Below, in pieces: positions 12,498 to 25,988 of a DNA stretch of 64,000 bases. The first letter of the stretch is position 1. Every line of letters begins with the position of its first letter. The notes below the pieces were generated by a model. The model had not been told where the DNA came from, did not search any database, and worked only from the letters and a program-made list of their open reading frames with translations. This DNA is from Diospyros lotus. Lineage: Eukaryota > Streptophyta > Magnoliopsida > Ericales > Ebenaceae. The position numbers were made by a program, and so were the translations under genes. The stretch covers positions 32,553,170-32,617,169 of the forward strand of contig NC_068344.1 in the NCBI RefSeq assembly GCF_014633365.1. The letters run 5' to 3'.

Positions 12498-15400
12498 ATG
12501 TATACCTTAGTGAAAAATACTACTCCTCCTCCTCCTTGGCTATGGTTGATGATAGCAATGGCATCGGTGTTAGTGAATGGGATGTGTTGTTTTGGGTGTT
12601 TGGATCAAGAGAAAATTGCTCTCTTGAACCTCAAAGCTTCCATCAACTACCCAAATGGTGTCTCTTTGCCTTCTTGGGTTAACAATCAGTCTGCTAACTG
12701 TTGTCAATGGGAAAGAGTCGAGTGCAACAACACTTCAAAGAGAGTGATCCAACTCTCTCTTTATCTTTTAAGGGATTGGACATTAGGAGATTGGTATTTC
12801 AATGCTTCTCTATTGCTTCCCTTTGAAGAACTCAAGACTCTTGACTTATCTTATAACTTTTTAGCTGGTTGGGTTGAGAGTGAAGGTCTTTTACCACCTC
12901 CTATATACATTGTGCCTTTTACTTATTTAATAAGATTAACATAAATAATTATCATTCTCTGTCACAGGTTTTGCAAGATTGTCAAAGTTACACAATCTTG
13001 AGTTCCTTAATCTTGGTGGCAACAGTTTCGATAACAGTATTATAACTTCTATTGCCAGTCTTTCAAGCCTAAAGTCTTTGGATCTTTCAATTAATAACAT
13101 CGAAGGATCAACTTATTTCAATGGTAAGTCTATGAATCTTTTATTTAATATCGACTTCCTATTTTCTAAGTAAATATACAATTGAATTGCTTCAATATTA
13201 CCTGAAGAAGATGGTCATATAGAAATCAAACGTTTTCATGTGTCTATTATTATTTTATCTCGAAGATATCAAACTTTTTCAAGGGTGACTTAAGAGATGG
13301 CTAACACCTTATGCCATGTTAATAGTAAAATTGTGAGTTTAAATCTTTCTATATCGTTTAATATAGATATTTTCAATTATTTCTCGTGTGCTTAAAAAAA
13401 CACTCGAAACTCTTTCTTTACGTGGGAATTTATTAATTGATGGTTAGTTCTATCATTAATCAGCTTCTTGCACAGGTTTTGCAAGACTTTCAAGGCTGCA
13501 GAATCTTGAATTCCTTAATCTTGCTGGCAACCGTTGCAATAACAGTATTTTAAGATATCTTGATGGCCTATCAAGCTTAAGGTCATTAGATGTTTCATTT
13601 AATGATATGACAGAATCAATTCATATCAACAGTAAGTCCATTCCACACCAATTTCCTATTTCATATAATTTGGATATATAATTTCATATATGAAATGATT
13701 TCATATGATTTGATGGTAACATTTCATTTAAGATCTACATTTGTGAAATCCTTTTATAACTCAAATTATGCTTTGTTATGAGACAATGCCAAACTAACAT
13801 GTATTATCCATCCCCATGGAATTTATTCAAACAAAAAACACAGTTAAATATAATATATAGATTTTTCATAGAAAGTATGATTGGTATGAAAAAATTTTCA
13901 CCTGCATATTATGTAAAATGAAATATATAAAATTAAAAAGAGCTAAGTAACATTAAATTTCTAAATTTTGTGACAGTTACAGAAATTCAAATGAGGACAT
14001 AGTTATTCATAAAATTAATTTGTATAAAGAAAGTGTTGTTCCCAAGCAAAAAGAAAGTTTGTTATTTATTTATTTATTTTTCTGTTCCTCTTGCATACAT
14101 ACGTTCTTTCTAAATTAATTTGAAGTAAGAGAAACTTTGATTCGTTTTACAACAGAATAAATCTATATTTTGCTCTCTCGCTAATATACAGTTAAAATTT
14201 TCAACCTTAACTAACAAATGATATCTAAGGATATTTATATGCTTATATCATGCGATAATAGGTAAAAAGAATATCAAATAATGGTTTAGAGAAAATTCTA
14301 CAAACAAAAAATTTGGAATGAGTTCAAGTAAAGTTATTAGAAAAAAAGCTTTACAAGGAGTTGCATAAGTAAATTGTCAAATATATAAAACTTTAATTAT
14401 TATTTTTTAATGTATATGTGACTGGGTGCATTTTAAGTATAAATTTTCCTAATTAATTATTCTATTTAGTTTAATTCACATATTTATAAAATTAATATCA
14501 ATATTAAAAAGACTTGTTGAATTGATAGATTAATAAAAAATTTACCCAAAACTAACAATTCATTATGTATAGTTGGTTGGATTGAGAATGAAGGTTTGTT
14601 ACCATCTTCTACATGTTTTTTACTTAGCTATTCAATAAACAATTAATATGACATTCATCAACTTTACAGGTTTTGCAAGACTTTCGAAACTGAGGAATCT
14701 TGAATTTCTTAATCTTCGTGGCAATAATTTCAGCAATAGTATTCTAACATCTATTGGTGGCCTTTCAAGTTTAAAGTCTCTTGATCTTTCAGACAATGAC
14801 ATTAAAGGATTGATTAATTTCAGCAGTAAGTTTCCATATTTCACTAAACTTCGACTTTTTATTTTCTAGATAGATACGTCATTGGGTCGTTTCATTATTT
14901 TTGAAGGGAATGATCTTATATAAACCAAATCACATACTAGCACTGTCATTATTTAAGATCTACATTGGTGAAAAATTATCAGTTTTTTTTTTTTTTTAAT
15001 CTTGTGTAAGTGAAGTTCCAATAATAACATAGATGTATTTTCTTTCAAATACTCACGACATGTTTCTTGCACTTATAAAATGAATTTTACATCATATTTT
15101 CAGAATTGGAGAACCTGAGTATTTTGGAAGATTTGTTTTTGGATCATAATATTATTAAGGGTGGTTCTCTTCGAAGCATAAGAGGGATGATATCCCTTCG
15201 GGTATTGTCAATGCGATCCTGTGGCCTCATTGGTCGCCTTCCAACAGAAGGTAAAACAAAAAAAGAAAAATATTTTTCTGCTTTGGCAATCCCCGATTGA
15301 CCTTTCTTTCTAAGTGTTTGATTTCTCCCAATGGAGGGTAAAAAGAAATCTTCCACTTGGATAGATCACCAACTGATGACTTTTCTTCAAAATGTTGAAT

Positions 15401-17616
15401 GTTTTCAAGGGTTGTGTGAAATGAAGACTCTTCAAGAGCTCAACATCTTCGGAAACAAACTTTGGGGGGACTTGCCTTGGTGCTTAGCCAACTTGACATC
15501 ACTTCGTCTGCTAGATATCTCTTCCAATGATTTCTCTGGAAACATTGCAGCTTCTCCTCTTATCAACCTAACATCCTTGGAATACCTAGCACTCTCAAAT
15601 AATGGCCTTCAAGTCCCAATCTCACTCCGATCATTTTTTAACCACTCCAAACTTAAGTTGCTTGAAAGCCTTGATAACAAGTTGGTGGCGGAAGAGGGAT
15701 TGGACTCCTCAACCCCAAGTTTCCAGCTAAATGTCATCCGTCTGTCTGATTCCAGATGCAACAATTGCTCCATAGCTTTTCCCTACTTCCTTTACCATCA
15801 AACTCAACTCCAAATGGTTGAACTCTCTCAAATGGATTTCAAAGGGAAGTTTCCGAATTGGTTGTTGGAGAACAATACGGGATTGGTAATACTTCTTCTT
15901 CCAGAAAATTCAGTAAATGAGATAATTTTACCGTTACACCCCATGAAAAAGCTTTTTGAATTGGATATATCCAGCAATCATATTCAAGGTTGCATCCCTT
16001 CAGAACTTGCCAATATCTTTCCCAGTTTAATATATTTAGACATGTCCGCAAATGGCTTTAAAGGTGATATTCCTTCTTCATTTGGTGACCTAATTTATCT
16101 ACAAGTTCTAGATTTATCAAACAACCAATTATCTGGTAAGATACCAATTCATTTGGCCACGGGTTGCAAGTCCTTTGGATTCCTAAGCCTATCAAACAAC
16201 AACTTGACAGGGCCAGTACTACCCGCTCAAAGTAACTTATTTATGTTGCAATATTTGTTTATGGACTACAATAACTTCACAGAAATTCCACCTCTCTTTT
16301 CAAGACACCCTTTGGTGGTGTTAGATGTGGGTCACAACCAATTATTGGGAAAGATCCCAAGATGGATTGGGAATATGCGTTCTTTGGTAATGCTTTCCAT
16401 GGATAGCAATCATTTTGAAGGATCAATCCCAGTTGAACTTTGTGATCTTAATCCAGTTGTGTTGGACCTCTCAAATAATTACATCACAGGAACAATACCA
16501 TCTTGCATGAACCTGGCAAACATAGAAGAGGTTTGGTTGTCAAATAATAGGCTAAGTGGTCCTTTCCCAGAGGGTTTTCGTAATAGCACTTCTTTGAAGG
16601 TGCTTGATATTTCTAATAACCGCCTGAGGAATGATATTCCAAAGTGGATTGGCAACCTCTCCCAGCTCCAAATTCTTCTCTTGAAAAATAACAATTTTGA
16701 GGGAAATATTCCAAATCAAATATGTCATTTGTCCTACTTGACTGTCATTGATCTTTCTTTGAACAACTTCTTTGGCCATATTCCACCTTGCCTGGGCATC
16801 ACCAAAACTCAAGGAGCATCTGACCATGCTGTAGAAGAGAGATTTTATGTGATTATGCAATTCCAAACACCATTAGAAGATTTCAAGAGCGTGAAAGAGC
16901 CAATTGGGGATCACTACGATTATTTTCCCAGATTGGAGAATCACATGGAGTTCACAACGAAAGGAATGTCCTTGTTTTATAGAGGGGTCCCTCTAGACCT
17001 CTTCTCAGCAATCGATCTCTCCAACAACAAGTTAACTGGACACATACCACCAGAAATTGGCAACCTTAGTCATATTCAATCACTCAACTTGTCCCACAAC
17101 AGCTTGATTGGAGCCATCCCTACAACTTTTTCCAACTTGAAGAGCATAGAAAGCTTGGATCTCTCCTACAATAACTTGAATGGGAACATTCCCTACCAGC
17201 TTATTAGTCTATACTCTTTGGAAAAGTTCAATGTGTCCTACAACCATTTAAGTGGAAGGATACCTCAACAATCAAACCAATTTGAAACCTTTGACTCAAG
17301 CAGCTTCATTGGAAATCCACTTCTTTGTGGAGAACCATTACCAAATAATTGCAATCCTGCAATTGGTTCACCTCCATCAACATCATCAACCAACAATGGC
17401 AGTGAAACGAAATTTGGCTTTATTAACATTGACACTTTCTATATGAGCTTCGCAGGGTCTTACATAGCTGCATTACTAGCTGTTGTAGGAATTTTGTACA
17501 TAAATCCTCAGTGGAGAAAAACATGGTTCTACCTTGTTGAGGTTTTCATTACTTCTTGCTACTACTTTATCGTAGATAATCTCTGGAGGATCAAAGCTTG
17601 TTTCCTTCATAAATAA
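12498..17616 (+). CDS. Leucine-rich-repeat receptor-like protein (RLP)
   Basis: Six exons join in one phase: 12498-12885, 12968-13123, 13476-13631, 14670-14825, 15104-15250 and 15410-17616, giving about 1069 residues. In order: hydrophobic signal peptide (about 13-29); N-terminal cap with the Cys pair NCCQW near residue 68; LRRs encoded by three equal 156-nt exons (52 residues, about two repeats each) plus a 147-nt exon; a long LRR block in exon 6; a non-LRR island near 798-868 ending ..FTTKGMSLFYRG; four last LRRs; a capping motif ending LLCGEPLPNNC; one membrane segment (about 1013-1032); and a short basic tail without a kinase. This matches plant RLPs that bind extracellular ligands and signal through SOBIR1/BAK1-type kinases. 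The acceptor of exon 6 (TTTTCAAG) is weak. No premature stop was found, so it is probably functional; the ligand is unknown. Confidence 0.88.
13632..14570. other. AT-rich part of RLP intron 3
   Basis: About 940 bp of AT-rich intron DNA between the third and fourth coding exons. No exon, transposon end or repeat was recognised in it. Confidence 0.6.
14571..14669 (+). repeat. Relic of the exon 1/intron 1 border inside RLP intron 3
   Basis: The sequence from AGTTGGTTGGATTGAGAATG to the acceptor of exon 4 resembles 12862-12967, the end of exon 1 plus intron 1 of the same gene. It is not needed in the spliced reading frame. It suggests the 156-nt LRR exon was multiplied together with its upstream flank. 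Confidence 0.65.
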
Positions 17617-18017
17617 CATCACTCGGCTGGATACGGTTCGATGTACCCTACCAAGTTTGTTCTGCTTGTAAATTTGAATTAAGTACCTGATATATAGTTT
17701 AGTTTTCTACATTTAGTTGTCATACTCAAAGTGATAAACATGAATATTGTACGCATATCATAGCTTTTCTTGGAACACTACGTACATTACTATCTCCTCT
17801 TTCCTAGCAGATTTTCTTAAAGCTTCCTTGCAGAGGCGGAGCCAGGAACTAAATAATAAATAATATAAATATAATTTATTTAATTTCTCTCTATCAACAT
17901 CTTTTACAACCAACAGAGATTTTTGTTTTTTACAAAAATCTCTCCATGACTATTTCAAATTTAATATAACAAATGATAATTAGAGAATGCACAAATTCAT
18001 AAATTCACAAATTATGT

Positions 18018-18262
18018 GATTGATCCAACAATCAAAATATCAAATTATGTACACTTGTACAATTAATCCAACAATCTAAATATCAAATTATGTACAATTG
18101 ATCCAACAATTAAAATATCAAATTATGTGTGTCTTTGCAATTGATTCAACAATCAAAATATTAAATTATGTGCATAGGCTTAACAATCAAAATATCAAAT
18201 TATGTGCACCTCTGCAATTTCTCCAACAATCAAAATATCAAATTATGTGTGTTTGTGCAATT
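18018..18262. repeat. Minisatellite, about 45-bp unit, 5-6 copies
   Basis: Units built on ATCCAACAATCAAAATATCA then AATTATGTG and a variable T/G-rich linker are repeated head to tail. Unit lengths vary and substitutions are scattered. An open frame through the array is a by-product of the repeat. Confidence 0.8.
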
Positions 18263-18330
18263 AATAAACTTATTTATCAATCTAAACATCACATTAACAA
18301 ACTTATTTTTGAGAAATCTAACATCAATTA

Positions 18331-20492
18331 TGTAACAGCCCGTCTTCTCGGACGTGTTATGCGTTAAGAAATTTGGTTCATTTTTTTTTTTAAATTATTT
18401 CTGAAATTTCCTAAGACCTTATCTAGTGTTAGACGAGATGTTTACATTAGAGATCAATATAAAGCGGAAGCTAAATCGAACCTGGTCATGACAAAACATA
18501 CATGTGTAACTGGACATAGCATTTATTACAAAATTATTACATCAGTTACTAAAATACAACAAACGTACAAAATGCTTAATCTATTTTAATATCATGGCAC
18601 ATTTCCTTGTTTCCTGACGTCTCGTGTCTCTACACATCTCCAACCTCGGTATCATCACTGCAAGTCCCGACTGGAACATTGAATGTTCCAGGGGCGAACC
18701 TAGATTAGATGATGAACCATCTAAATAAGAGTACCAAATGCAATATAATGAGTGTATGCAATGTCTTTCATCGTAGGTGTCAACTGCACCCCTCGTGCTG
18801 CCTATCATTTTAGCGGCCACCTCTTTCGAAGCCGGGGTGAATGGGTGCACCCTTGATAAAACAACGATGCCAGTTTGTACTCCCTACGATCTCATATGTG
18901 TGTGATCAACAGTATCAATGTGTATTCATGCATTTCATAATCATGTCATTGATGCAGTCTACGTGTTGATTTCACATCATAACATGCCAATATACTAAAA
19001 ACATTCTCGAAATTAACATTTATAACTATATTAGTTTCAAAACAGTATACTTACAGTTATTTTGTCTCAAACAACGTGCCAAGCGGCTATTCCTTAATCC
19101 CCTCGCTCACAAGGACCCCTAAAATATAAATTTATTTTTAGAATACCATTTACTATTTTTCATAATTTCTTCTTTTTTTTCTTTTATTTTTAAATTTTAT
19201 CTCTTCGAAATCACATAATAATTATCTTGGCTTCATAAAAATTTAATCTCTTTTTTTTACCAATATTCCTTAAGTAATATTTCTAGCGTTCTGGAATTTT
19301 TTTTTTTGAATTTTCTAACTTAAATTCCTATTTTTTCCCTTATTTCATAATAGCTAAATATGTGATTATTACATAATAATTACCTAATCTTTCATTTTAT
19401 TTAATTCCTTTTCACTAATATCTCTTAAATAATACTTTTAACTCTCTGAAATTTTCTTGAAATTTTTTGAATTAAAATCCTATTTTTTCTTTATTTCCAT
19501 AATAGAAAAATCCACTTAAATAATTAATAACTTTAGCATTTCTATGAAATTTCTTCACCAATAAATCATAAATAACATTTCAGATTTAATAAATTTTTTC
19601 AAAACTTTACTCTTTTTTTTTTTTTTTTTTCTGGATGGGCGCGTGGGCTGCACGCGCCTTCTTCCCACTCGCGGGCGCGTGCAGCCACGCGCCTGATTGC
19701 AGCCGCCTTCTCCGGCGGCCATTTCGCTGCCGGCGGCCCCTCCAAGCTTCTGAGCTTCGAAATGAAGCTCTTCCCCCCCTATTTTCGACCCCCTGAATCC
19801 AAATTTGCTATTAAAAACGAGAAAAAAATATTAAAAGTACCTTAATTTTTCGATCGGAGGCACGGCTCCGGCGAATGCGCGATTTTCCGGCGATGCTTGG
19901 CTCTTTCTCTTCACTGTTCTTTTGGCCACCAAACTTAACAGAAATGATGCCCACGACTTGGAGATCAGAACCCCACTCTTAAATCTCTCAAACTCTCTCA
20001 CAATCGGCCAATCTTTGAATTAAAATTTTCGGTGCTTTGCTTCACTCGAACGAGGCTATTTATAGCCCAAATCCGACGTGACTTGTCCTATCATGGACGG
20101 CCACGCGTCCCCGAGGTCACTCCGGCGTCGCTTTGGCCATTTAATGGCCCCCTCTCCCTTAAAATCCGGTTGCAGGCGCGGCCATGCCTTGGCCGTGCAC
20201 TGCTTTGCAGAAATCCGAATTTTTCGGATTTCTTTATATATATATATACACACGACATACATATATTTATTTCCATTTACATATTTATATATTTATTTAT
20301 ATTTCACATACCTAATTACATGTTTATTTATTTTTTACATACTTATATAATTTCTAGCATAAACATACTTAAGCTAAATAAATTAATCATTTAAACCAAA
20401 TTAATTACATAAACTTAATTTAATAAATTGTTTACATATCATATAGACTAAATTAATTATTTAATTTATTCAATGTGGCTTAGGGTATTACA
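18331..20492. mobile_element. Solo LTR (about 2.16 kb)
   Basis: Starts TGTAACAGCCCGTC and ends GGGTATTACA, i.e. TG...CA with short inverted ends. It is flanked by the direct repeat AATTA (18326-18330 and 20493-20497). No gag, pol or second LTR is present, so a solo LTR left by recombination is the best reading. It contains a T-rich middle and a G/C-rich block near 19630-20230. The orientation is not known. Confidence 0.75.
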
Positions 20493-20497
20493 AATTA

Positions 20498-21084
20498 ACC
20501 CAACATCAGTTAACAAAATTCAAGTTCACTTAATTAATTTTAAAATTGAAAAAAAAAATTTACAACAAAAATTAGTGAAGAGAAGCTTACTATTGTGCTG
20601 CTCACTGATTATGTGAAGTAGGGCCGAGAGTTTGAGACGGAGAGGCAGTCAGGCAGCGGCAACGAGCGACGGAGGGGCGAGCTGGCGAGGGATGGAGCAA
20701 GGCTGCGAGAGAGCTCAGAGAGGCAGTAACAAGCGAGATCGAGACTGCGAGAGACCGAGGTCCGAGGGGAGAGCCGGCGGCTGGCGAGGGCTAGCAACGA
20801 GACGACCGAGGCAGTGAGAGCGAGGCCGAGGCAACGTCGGCGAGCGACGGAGCCACCGAGCCAGACAGAGGCAAGAGCGAAGGGCAGGGGGGGTGGGCGA
20901 TGGGCGCTTGAGTGAAAGAGGAAATAAGGGTAAGAGGGTTTGCAGATTTTGTGGCCAGGCCTCAGTGCGGGCCGAAATTAATGGCCCTACTTCCTTGTCC
21001 ACAATCGAGTAGAGACGAGTTACCTGCCACTCAACTAAATTGCATGTCTAACATTCTTGAATGCCTTTTTCATGTGCGTCTATA
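20498..21084. other. Purine-rich, G/C-rich low-complexity stretch
   Basis: About 20620-20960 is dominated by GAG/GCGAG/GGCAG strings. Both strands stay open by composition alone, and the translations are simple Arg/Ser/Pro/Leu strings. No gene is supported. The stretch ends at the ATA target site of the CACTA element. Confidence 0.5.
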
Positions 21085-21495
21085 CACTACAAGAAAAATC
21101 AGTTTTAGTGACGGGTTTTGTGACAGGGATGCTCCTTTCACTAATTTGTGACGGGTTTAGTGATGGAAAGCTGTCACTAAAGTGGTTTAGTGACAGTCAG
21201 AAATTACCGTCACAATTTTGTGACAGGATATCTATTTTCGTCTCAAATCAGTGACGGGATGGTGTATCCCGTCACAAAATAGTGACAGAAAATAATCTCC
21301 CGTCGCAAATCAACGACGGGAGTGAGGTGTCCCGTCATAGAACTGCGACGGAACATCAATCCCGTCGTAGAAGTGCGACGGGTACAGATGACCCGTCGCA
21401 AAACTGCGACAGGTACAGACGACCCGTCGCAGAACTGCGACGGGACGCGTCAGACCCGTCGCAATTCTGCGACGGGACGCATCAGTCCCGTATCT
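21085..21495. repeat. Left terminal repeat and subterminal array of the CACTA element
   Basis: After the terminal repeat come GTGACGGG-type blocks in both orientations, then a denser series (about 21300-21490) of CGACGGG...CCCGTCGCA units. The unit changes from TGACGGG to CGACGGG along the array. Such motifs bind the element-encoded proteins in known En/Spm systems. Confidence 0.85.
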
Positions 21496-21499
21496 CACC

Positions 21500-23741
21500 T
21501 TTAAAAATCCCCCCTCCTTCCCCTTCCCCACTCTTCACACTTAACGCCCCCTCCCATTCTCTCACTGTCTCGCCCCCCCTCCCTCCCATTCTCTTACTGT
21601 CTCGCCCCCCCTATTCTCTCACTGTTCGATTTTCATCTTCTTCACATTCCTTGGTTCTTCTTCTTCTTCAGTTAATTTCAGTGCTCTCAAGTAAGTATTT
21701 TATGTTTTTTTATTTTGTTTTAGTTTTAATTGTATTCTGTTAGTTTAATTATAATTTATTTGTGTTAATTTAGGTGTAATTATTTTATTTTTATGTTAGT
21801 TTAGTTGTAGTTATTTTATTTTTGTATTAGTTTAGTTGTAGTTATTTTATTTTTGTGTTAGTTTAGTAGTTTATTTTTATATTAATTAGTTTAGTTTTAG
21901 TTTAATTGTTTATATTATTTGTAATGCTTAAAAATTAAAATGTAAATAACTATAATTAAATAATTAAACTACAACTAATTAATTATTTGGTTATTTTGAT
22001 ATGTTATTGGACTAGCAAACCCGTGCATGTGTAAATAATGTTTATTTTTTTATTTTTAAGTTTAGATATATTTTTAATGAAAAATATTGTAATTTTAAAT
22101 AAAGTATATAAAAAATTATATACTAAAAATAAATTTACTATTTAAGAAAGCATATATTTTATTGTCATAAGAAAATATTTAAGTGTATACATTAAAAAAT
22201 TAAAAAAATTCTATTAAAAATATAAAAGAATTCTATTTAAAATATAATAAATAATAAATAATAAATAAAATTTTAATTAAAAATTTTAAAACTAACATAT
22301 GAAATAAATTAGATAATTATTTTTAAAATAAAAAAGGTATAGATTAAGATTATTATTTAAAATAAAACACTAAAATTGAAAAATAATATGAGAAATTAAT
22401 TAGATAAATATTTAAATTAAAATATATAAGAAATACAATATTAAAAATAAAATACAATAAAAAAGTAAACACTAAAAATACACTACCGAATATATTTTCT
22501 TAAAAATTAAGGACTAAAAATACAAAATAAAATTTTACCATGAAAAATTATTAGTTTTTATAACAATAAATTTAACCTTAATATTTTTAATAACTCAACG
22601 AAAATAAAATAAAAAATGTAACAAATCAAAATTTGAATAATTGTTTAAGTAGTAAAGGAAATAAAAGTTTAAATTGCGTTAGTTTTATTTAATAGTTAAT
22701 TTATTTTTGTGTTTAGTATGTATGTTGAGTTTAATGATTATTTTATTTAAATTAGTTTAGGTTTTATTTTAATTGTTTATATTATTTGTAATGTTTAGAA
22801 ATTAAAATGTGAATTTTATTAATTGTTTATAAATTATTTCTGTAGTTATTTTGTTATGTAATTATAATAATAATATTTATTTTTTTGTTTTTAATTTAAA
22901 ACAGATTTTTAATTTAAAATATTGTAATTTTAAATAAAATACGTTAAAAATAAAATACTAAAAGTAAATACAATATTTATGAAAACATATATTTTGTTGC
23001 CATAAGATTAAGTATAGACATTAAAAATTAATTTTTTTTGTTTAAAACATTAAAAATAATAAATAAAAGTAAAATTAGAATATTTAAAATAATGTACGAA
23101 ATAAATTAGATAATTATTTTAAAAATTAAAATGAATTTAAAAAGGTATAAAATTTAATTTTTTTATTTAAATTAAACACTAAAAATTAAAAATTACATGA
23201 GAAATAAATTAGATAAATATTTAAATTGAAATATTTATTTATTACAATATTAAAAATAGAATACTATTAATGAGTAATATAATTTGTTGTTATGAAATAA
23301 AATAAGTACACTAATGGATTTTAAATTTCAAAGTGAGACATTTATAGCTAACTTAGAAAATATATTAGATACATTATTTTAACCATATTGTTGTTAATTA
23401 CTCAAATCAAAATAAAATAAAAAAAAATGTAACAATTAAAAATTATAATAATTGTTTAAGTATTAAAGGAAATACAAATTTAAATAAGTATTTAAAAAAA
23501 ATTCAATTCAAACATGTAGAGTGAAGTGAAAATATTAAAATTTATCTTAATTATTTATTATCATAATTTATAAAAAAGATGCAAAATTTATCTCAATAAA
23601 TTATTTATTATTATATTTATTTTTTGTTCATATTTATCAATTACTTATGATAGTCTGAAATGATGAAATATAATTTGGTTAGATTTCAGGATAAAATATC
23701 TATTAGGAATTGTGCTTGTTATACAATTTTTTGAATTGAAA
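21500..23741. other. AT-rich noncoding 5' region of the CACTA element
   Basis: After a pyrimidine-rich stretch (about 21500-21690) the sequence is very AT-rich up to the transposase start. It probably holds promoter, 5' UTR and intron of the transposase gene (inference from position). Several TTTAGTTGTAGTTATTTTATT units around 21730-21880 form a short degenerate repeat. Confidence 0.5.
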
Positions 23742-25310
23742 ATGGAAGCTCCGTTGCATCGTCGATGGATTGATAATTGGTGTATGCCAAGAAGGGGTGG
23801 GATCACTCCTGAATTTTATGCTGGTGTTGATGAGTTTATTCAACTTGCATCTTCTCAAGAAAGTTTCATAAGGCTAGGAGTGTTGAAATGTCCTTGTATA
23901 AAATGTGAGTGTTTGAAGTTTAAACCAGTTAATAAGGTGAAAATGGATATTTGTAAGCATGGGTTTATGAAAGGGTATTATTATTGGACGAACCATGGGG
24001 AAGAAATGCCAATAATGCCTCAAAATATTATTGTAAATGAATATTATAGAGAAGATAATTTTAGAGATCAGTTTAATCCGTATGAGCAAATGGTAATGGA
24101 TGCAGCAGGACCGTCACATGCGCCTGCTACAATGCAAGGAGCGTTTAGCGAAAGTGGTCATCAGTCGTACAATATTGAGGAACCACCTAATGAAAATGCA
24201 AAAGCATTTTATGAGATGTTATTTGCTGCACAATCCCCATTATACTCGGGTTGTGATGTAGAGAGTGAACTTTCTGCTGCAGTTAGGATGTTGAGCATTA
24301 AATCTGATTACAACATGCCTGAAGGTTGTTATAATGAAATCATGCAATTTATGCAACATACAATGCCAACTGGTAATCGTGTGCCTGATGACTTTTATCA
24401 TACTAAAAAGTTGGTTTCTAAGCTTGGACTTGGTTGTCAGAAGATTGATTGTTGTCCAAATAGTTGTATGTTATATTATAAGGATGATCAATTTGAGAGG
24501 AGTTGTAAGTTTTGTAGTCATCCTCGTTTTAAGTCTGCAAGAAGTGGCACAGGAAAATTTAAAGAAATTCCTTTTAAGAGAATGTGGTATTTGCCCCTCA
24601 TACCAAGATTGCAAAGAATCTATGCTTCAACCATTACTGCTTCGAACATGAGGTGACACTATGAAAATCGGAGAGAGTTTGGGGTATTATCTCACCCGTC
24701 TGACGGTGAAGCATGGAAATATTTTGATCGGACACATCCTGACTTCTCTGCTGATCCTAGAAATGTAAGGCTTGGTTTGTGTGCAGATGGGTTCACTCCA
24801 TATGGTCAATCGGGTCGCCCGTACTCTTGTTGGCCAGTAATTGTGACTCCATATAATTTGCCTCTTGGATTATGTTTGAAAAGAGAGTTTATGTTTTTAA
24901 CGGTTATTATTTCTGATCCTTCAAATCCCAAAAGTAAGATAGACGTATTTTTACAGCATTTAATTGATGAATTGAAATTGCTTTGGCACGAAGGAGTGTT
25001 AACTTATGACATATCTACAAAGCAAAATTTTATGATGAAAGCAGCTCTGTTGTGGACTGTCAATGATTTTTCTGCATATGGAATGTTATCTGGTTAGATG
25101 ACATCAGGTAGATTAGCATGCTCGTATTGTATGGAAAACACAAAAGCTTTTAATCTCAAGTACGGTGGGAAAACATCATTTTTTTATTGTTACCGACAAT
25201 TTTTACCAATGGATCACCCTTTTCGAAGGAATACAACTACATTTCGAAAAAATAAAGTTGATAATTCTTGTTCACCTCCTCGTTTAAGTGGAGAAAATGT
25301 ATTTGGTAGA

Positions 25311-25968
25311 TGTTGACGTACGGAAACGGTCAACCTGAGTTCGAGAGCCCACAATGTGATAACGGGTACCAAAAGGCAAGGAATGAAAGACTAAAGCAGA
25401 TAAGAAACACACACAGGGCTTTTACGTGGTTCGGCCAGAATGATGCCTAGTCCACGACCGTTCTCTGGTTATTCTAGCAGAGTAACAGTATGTATTTTCT
25501 GATGATCGATCCCTTTACAATGGCGTCCCCTCTTCTATATATAGAGTAGGGTAGCTTACAATGCGAATTAGTCCTAAGTATGGAAGAAGTCTATTCCGTT
25601 GATGGTGCTTTCCTTATTGGTTTCGGATTATCAGGGATAGGTCCCTCGTCTTCAGGGATTCGGATTGCTTCCGATAGGTAAGTGTCTATCGCTTCCGATT
25701 ATCTTGCGATCTTCCAGCCGTCTGATCTGGGCGTATCTCTCGGCGAGCTGAGGTCGTGATGTTTGGAGTTCGTCTGAGCGAGCTCGCTGGCATCAGCGAC
25801 CTGGCTTCTGGTCCCGAAGGAATGGGACTCCGCACTGATGGCTTTCGGTCTTCGGGTCTGGCGGGCTTCTGGGGAGTTCGGGCCGCTCTGCTGGGCCTTA
25901 GGTGATTCGGGTCGTTCTGCTGGGCCGGGCCCAGCCCGTCAATTGATTTCCGGAGATCGCATATAACA
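25311..25968 (-). repeat. 3' LTR of the gypsy element (left copy, 658 bp)
   Basis: TG...CA borders. It carries a CTATATATAG motif at 25535-25544. It has one copy of a 15-bp unit that is doubled in the right LTR, which accounts for the whole length difference (658 versus 673 bp). Confidence 0.95.
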
Positions 25969-25988
25969 TAAGCCCCCCCCCAGCTCTT
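25969..25988 (-). promoter_or_regulatory. Polypurine tract beside the 3' LTR
   Basis: On the minus strand AAGAGCTGGGGGGGGGCTTA directly precedes the 3' LTR. This is the expected site and composition for the plus-strand DNA primer of an LTR element. A similar tract sits at the same place in the second gypsy element (61836-61854). Confidence 0.75.

Noticed and set aside
17834..17900. AGAGGCGGAGCCAGGA, a typical hAT-like terminus after the RLP gene
   Set aside because: No partner end or flanking duplication was found before the solo LTR, so no element can be delimited.
20609..21002. Long open frames in the purine-rich stretch
   Set aside because: Low-complexity sequence keeps several frames open; Arg/Leu/Pro/Ser-only translations are not evidence of a gene.
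21282..21743. 153-codon open frame at the CACTA left end
   Set aside because: It reads through the CGACGGG subterminal repeats and a pyrimidine-rich tract, so it is repeat-derived.
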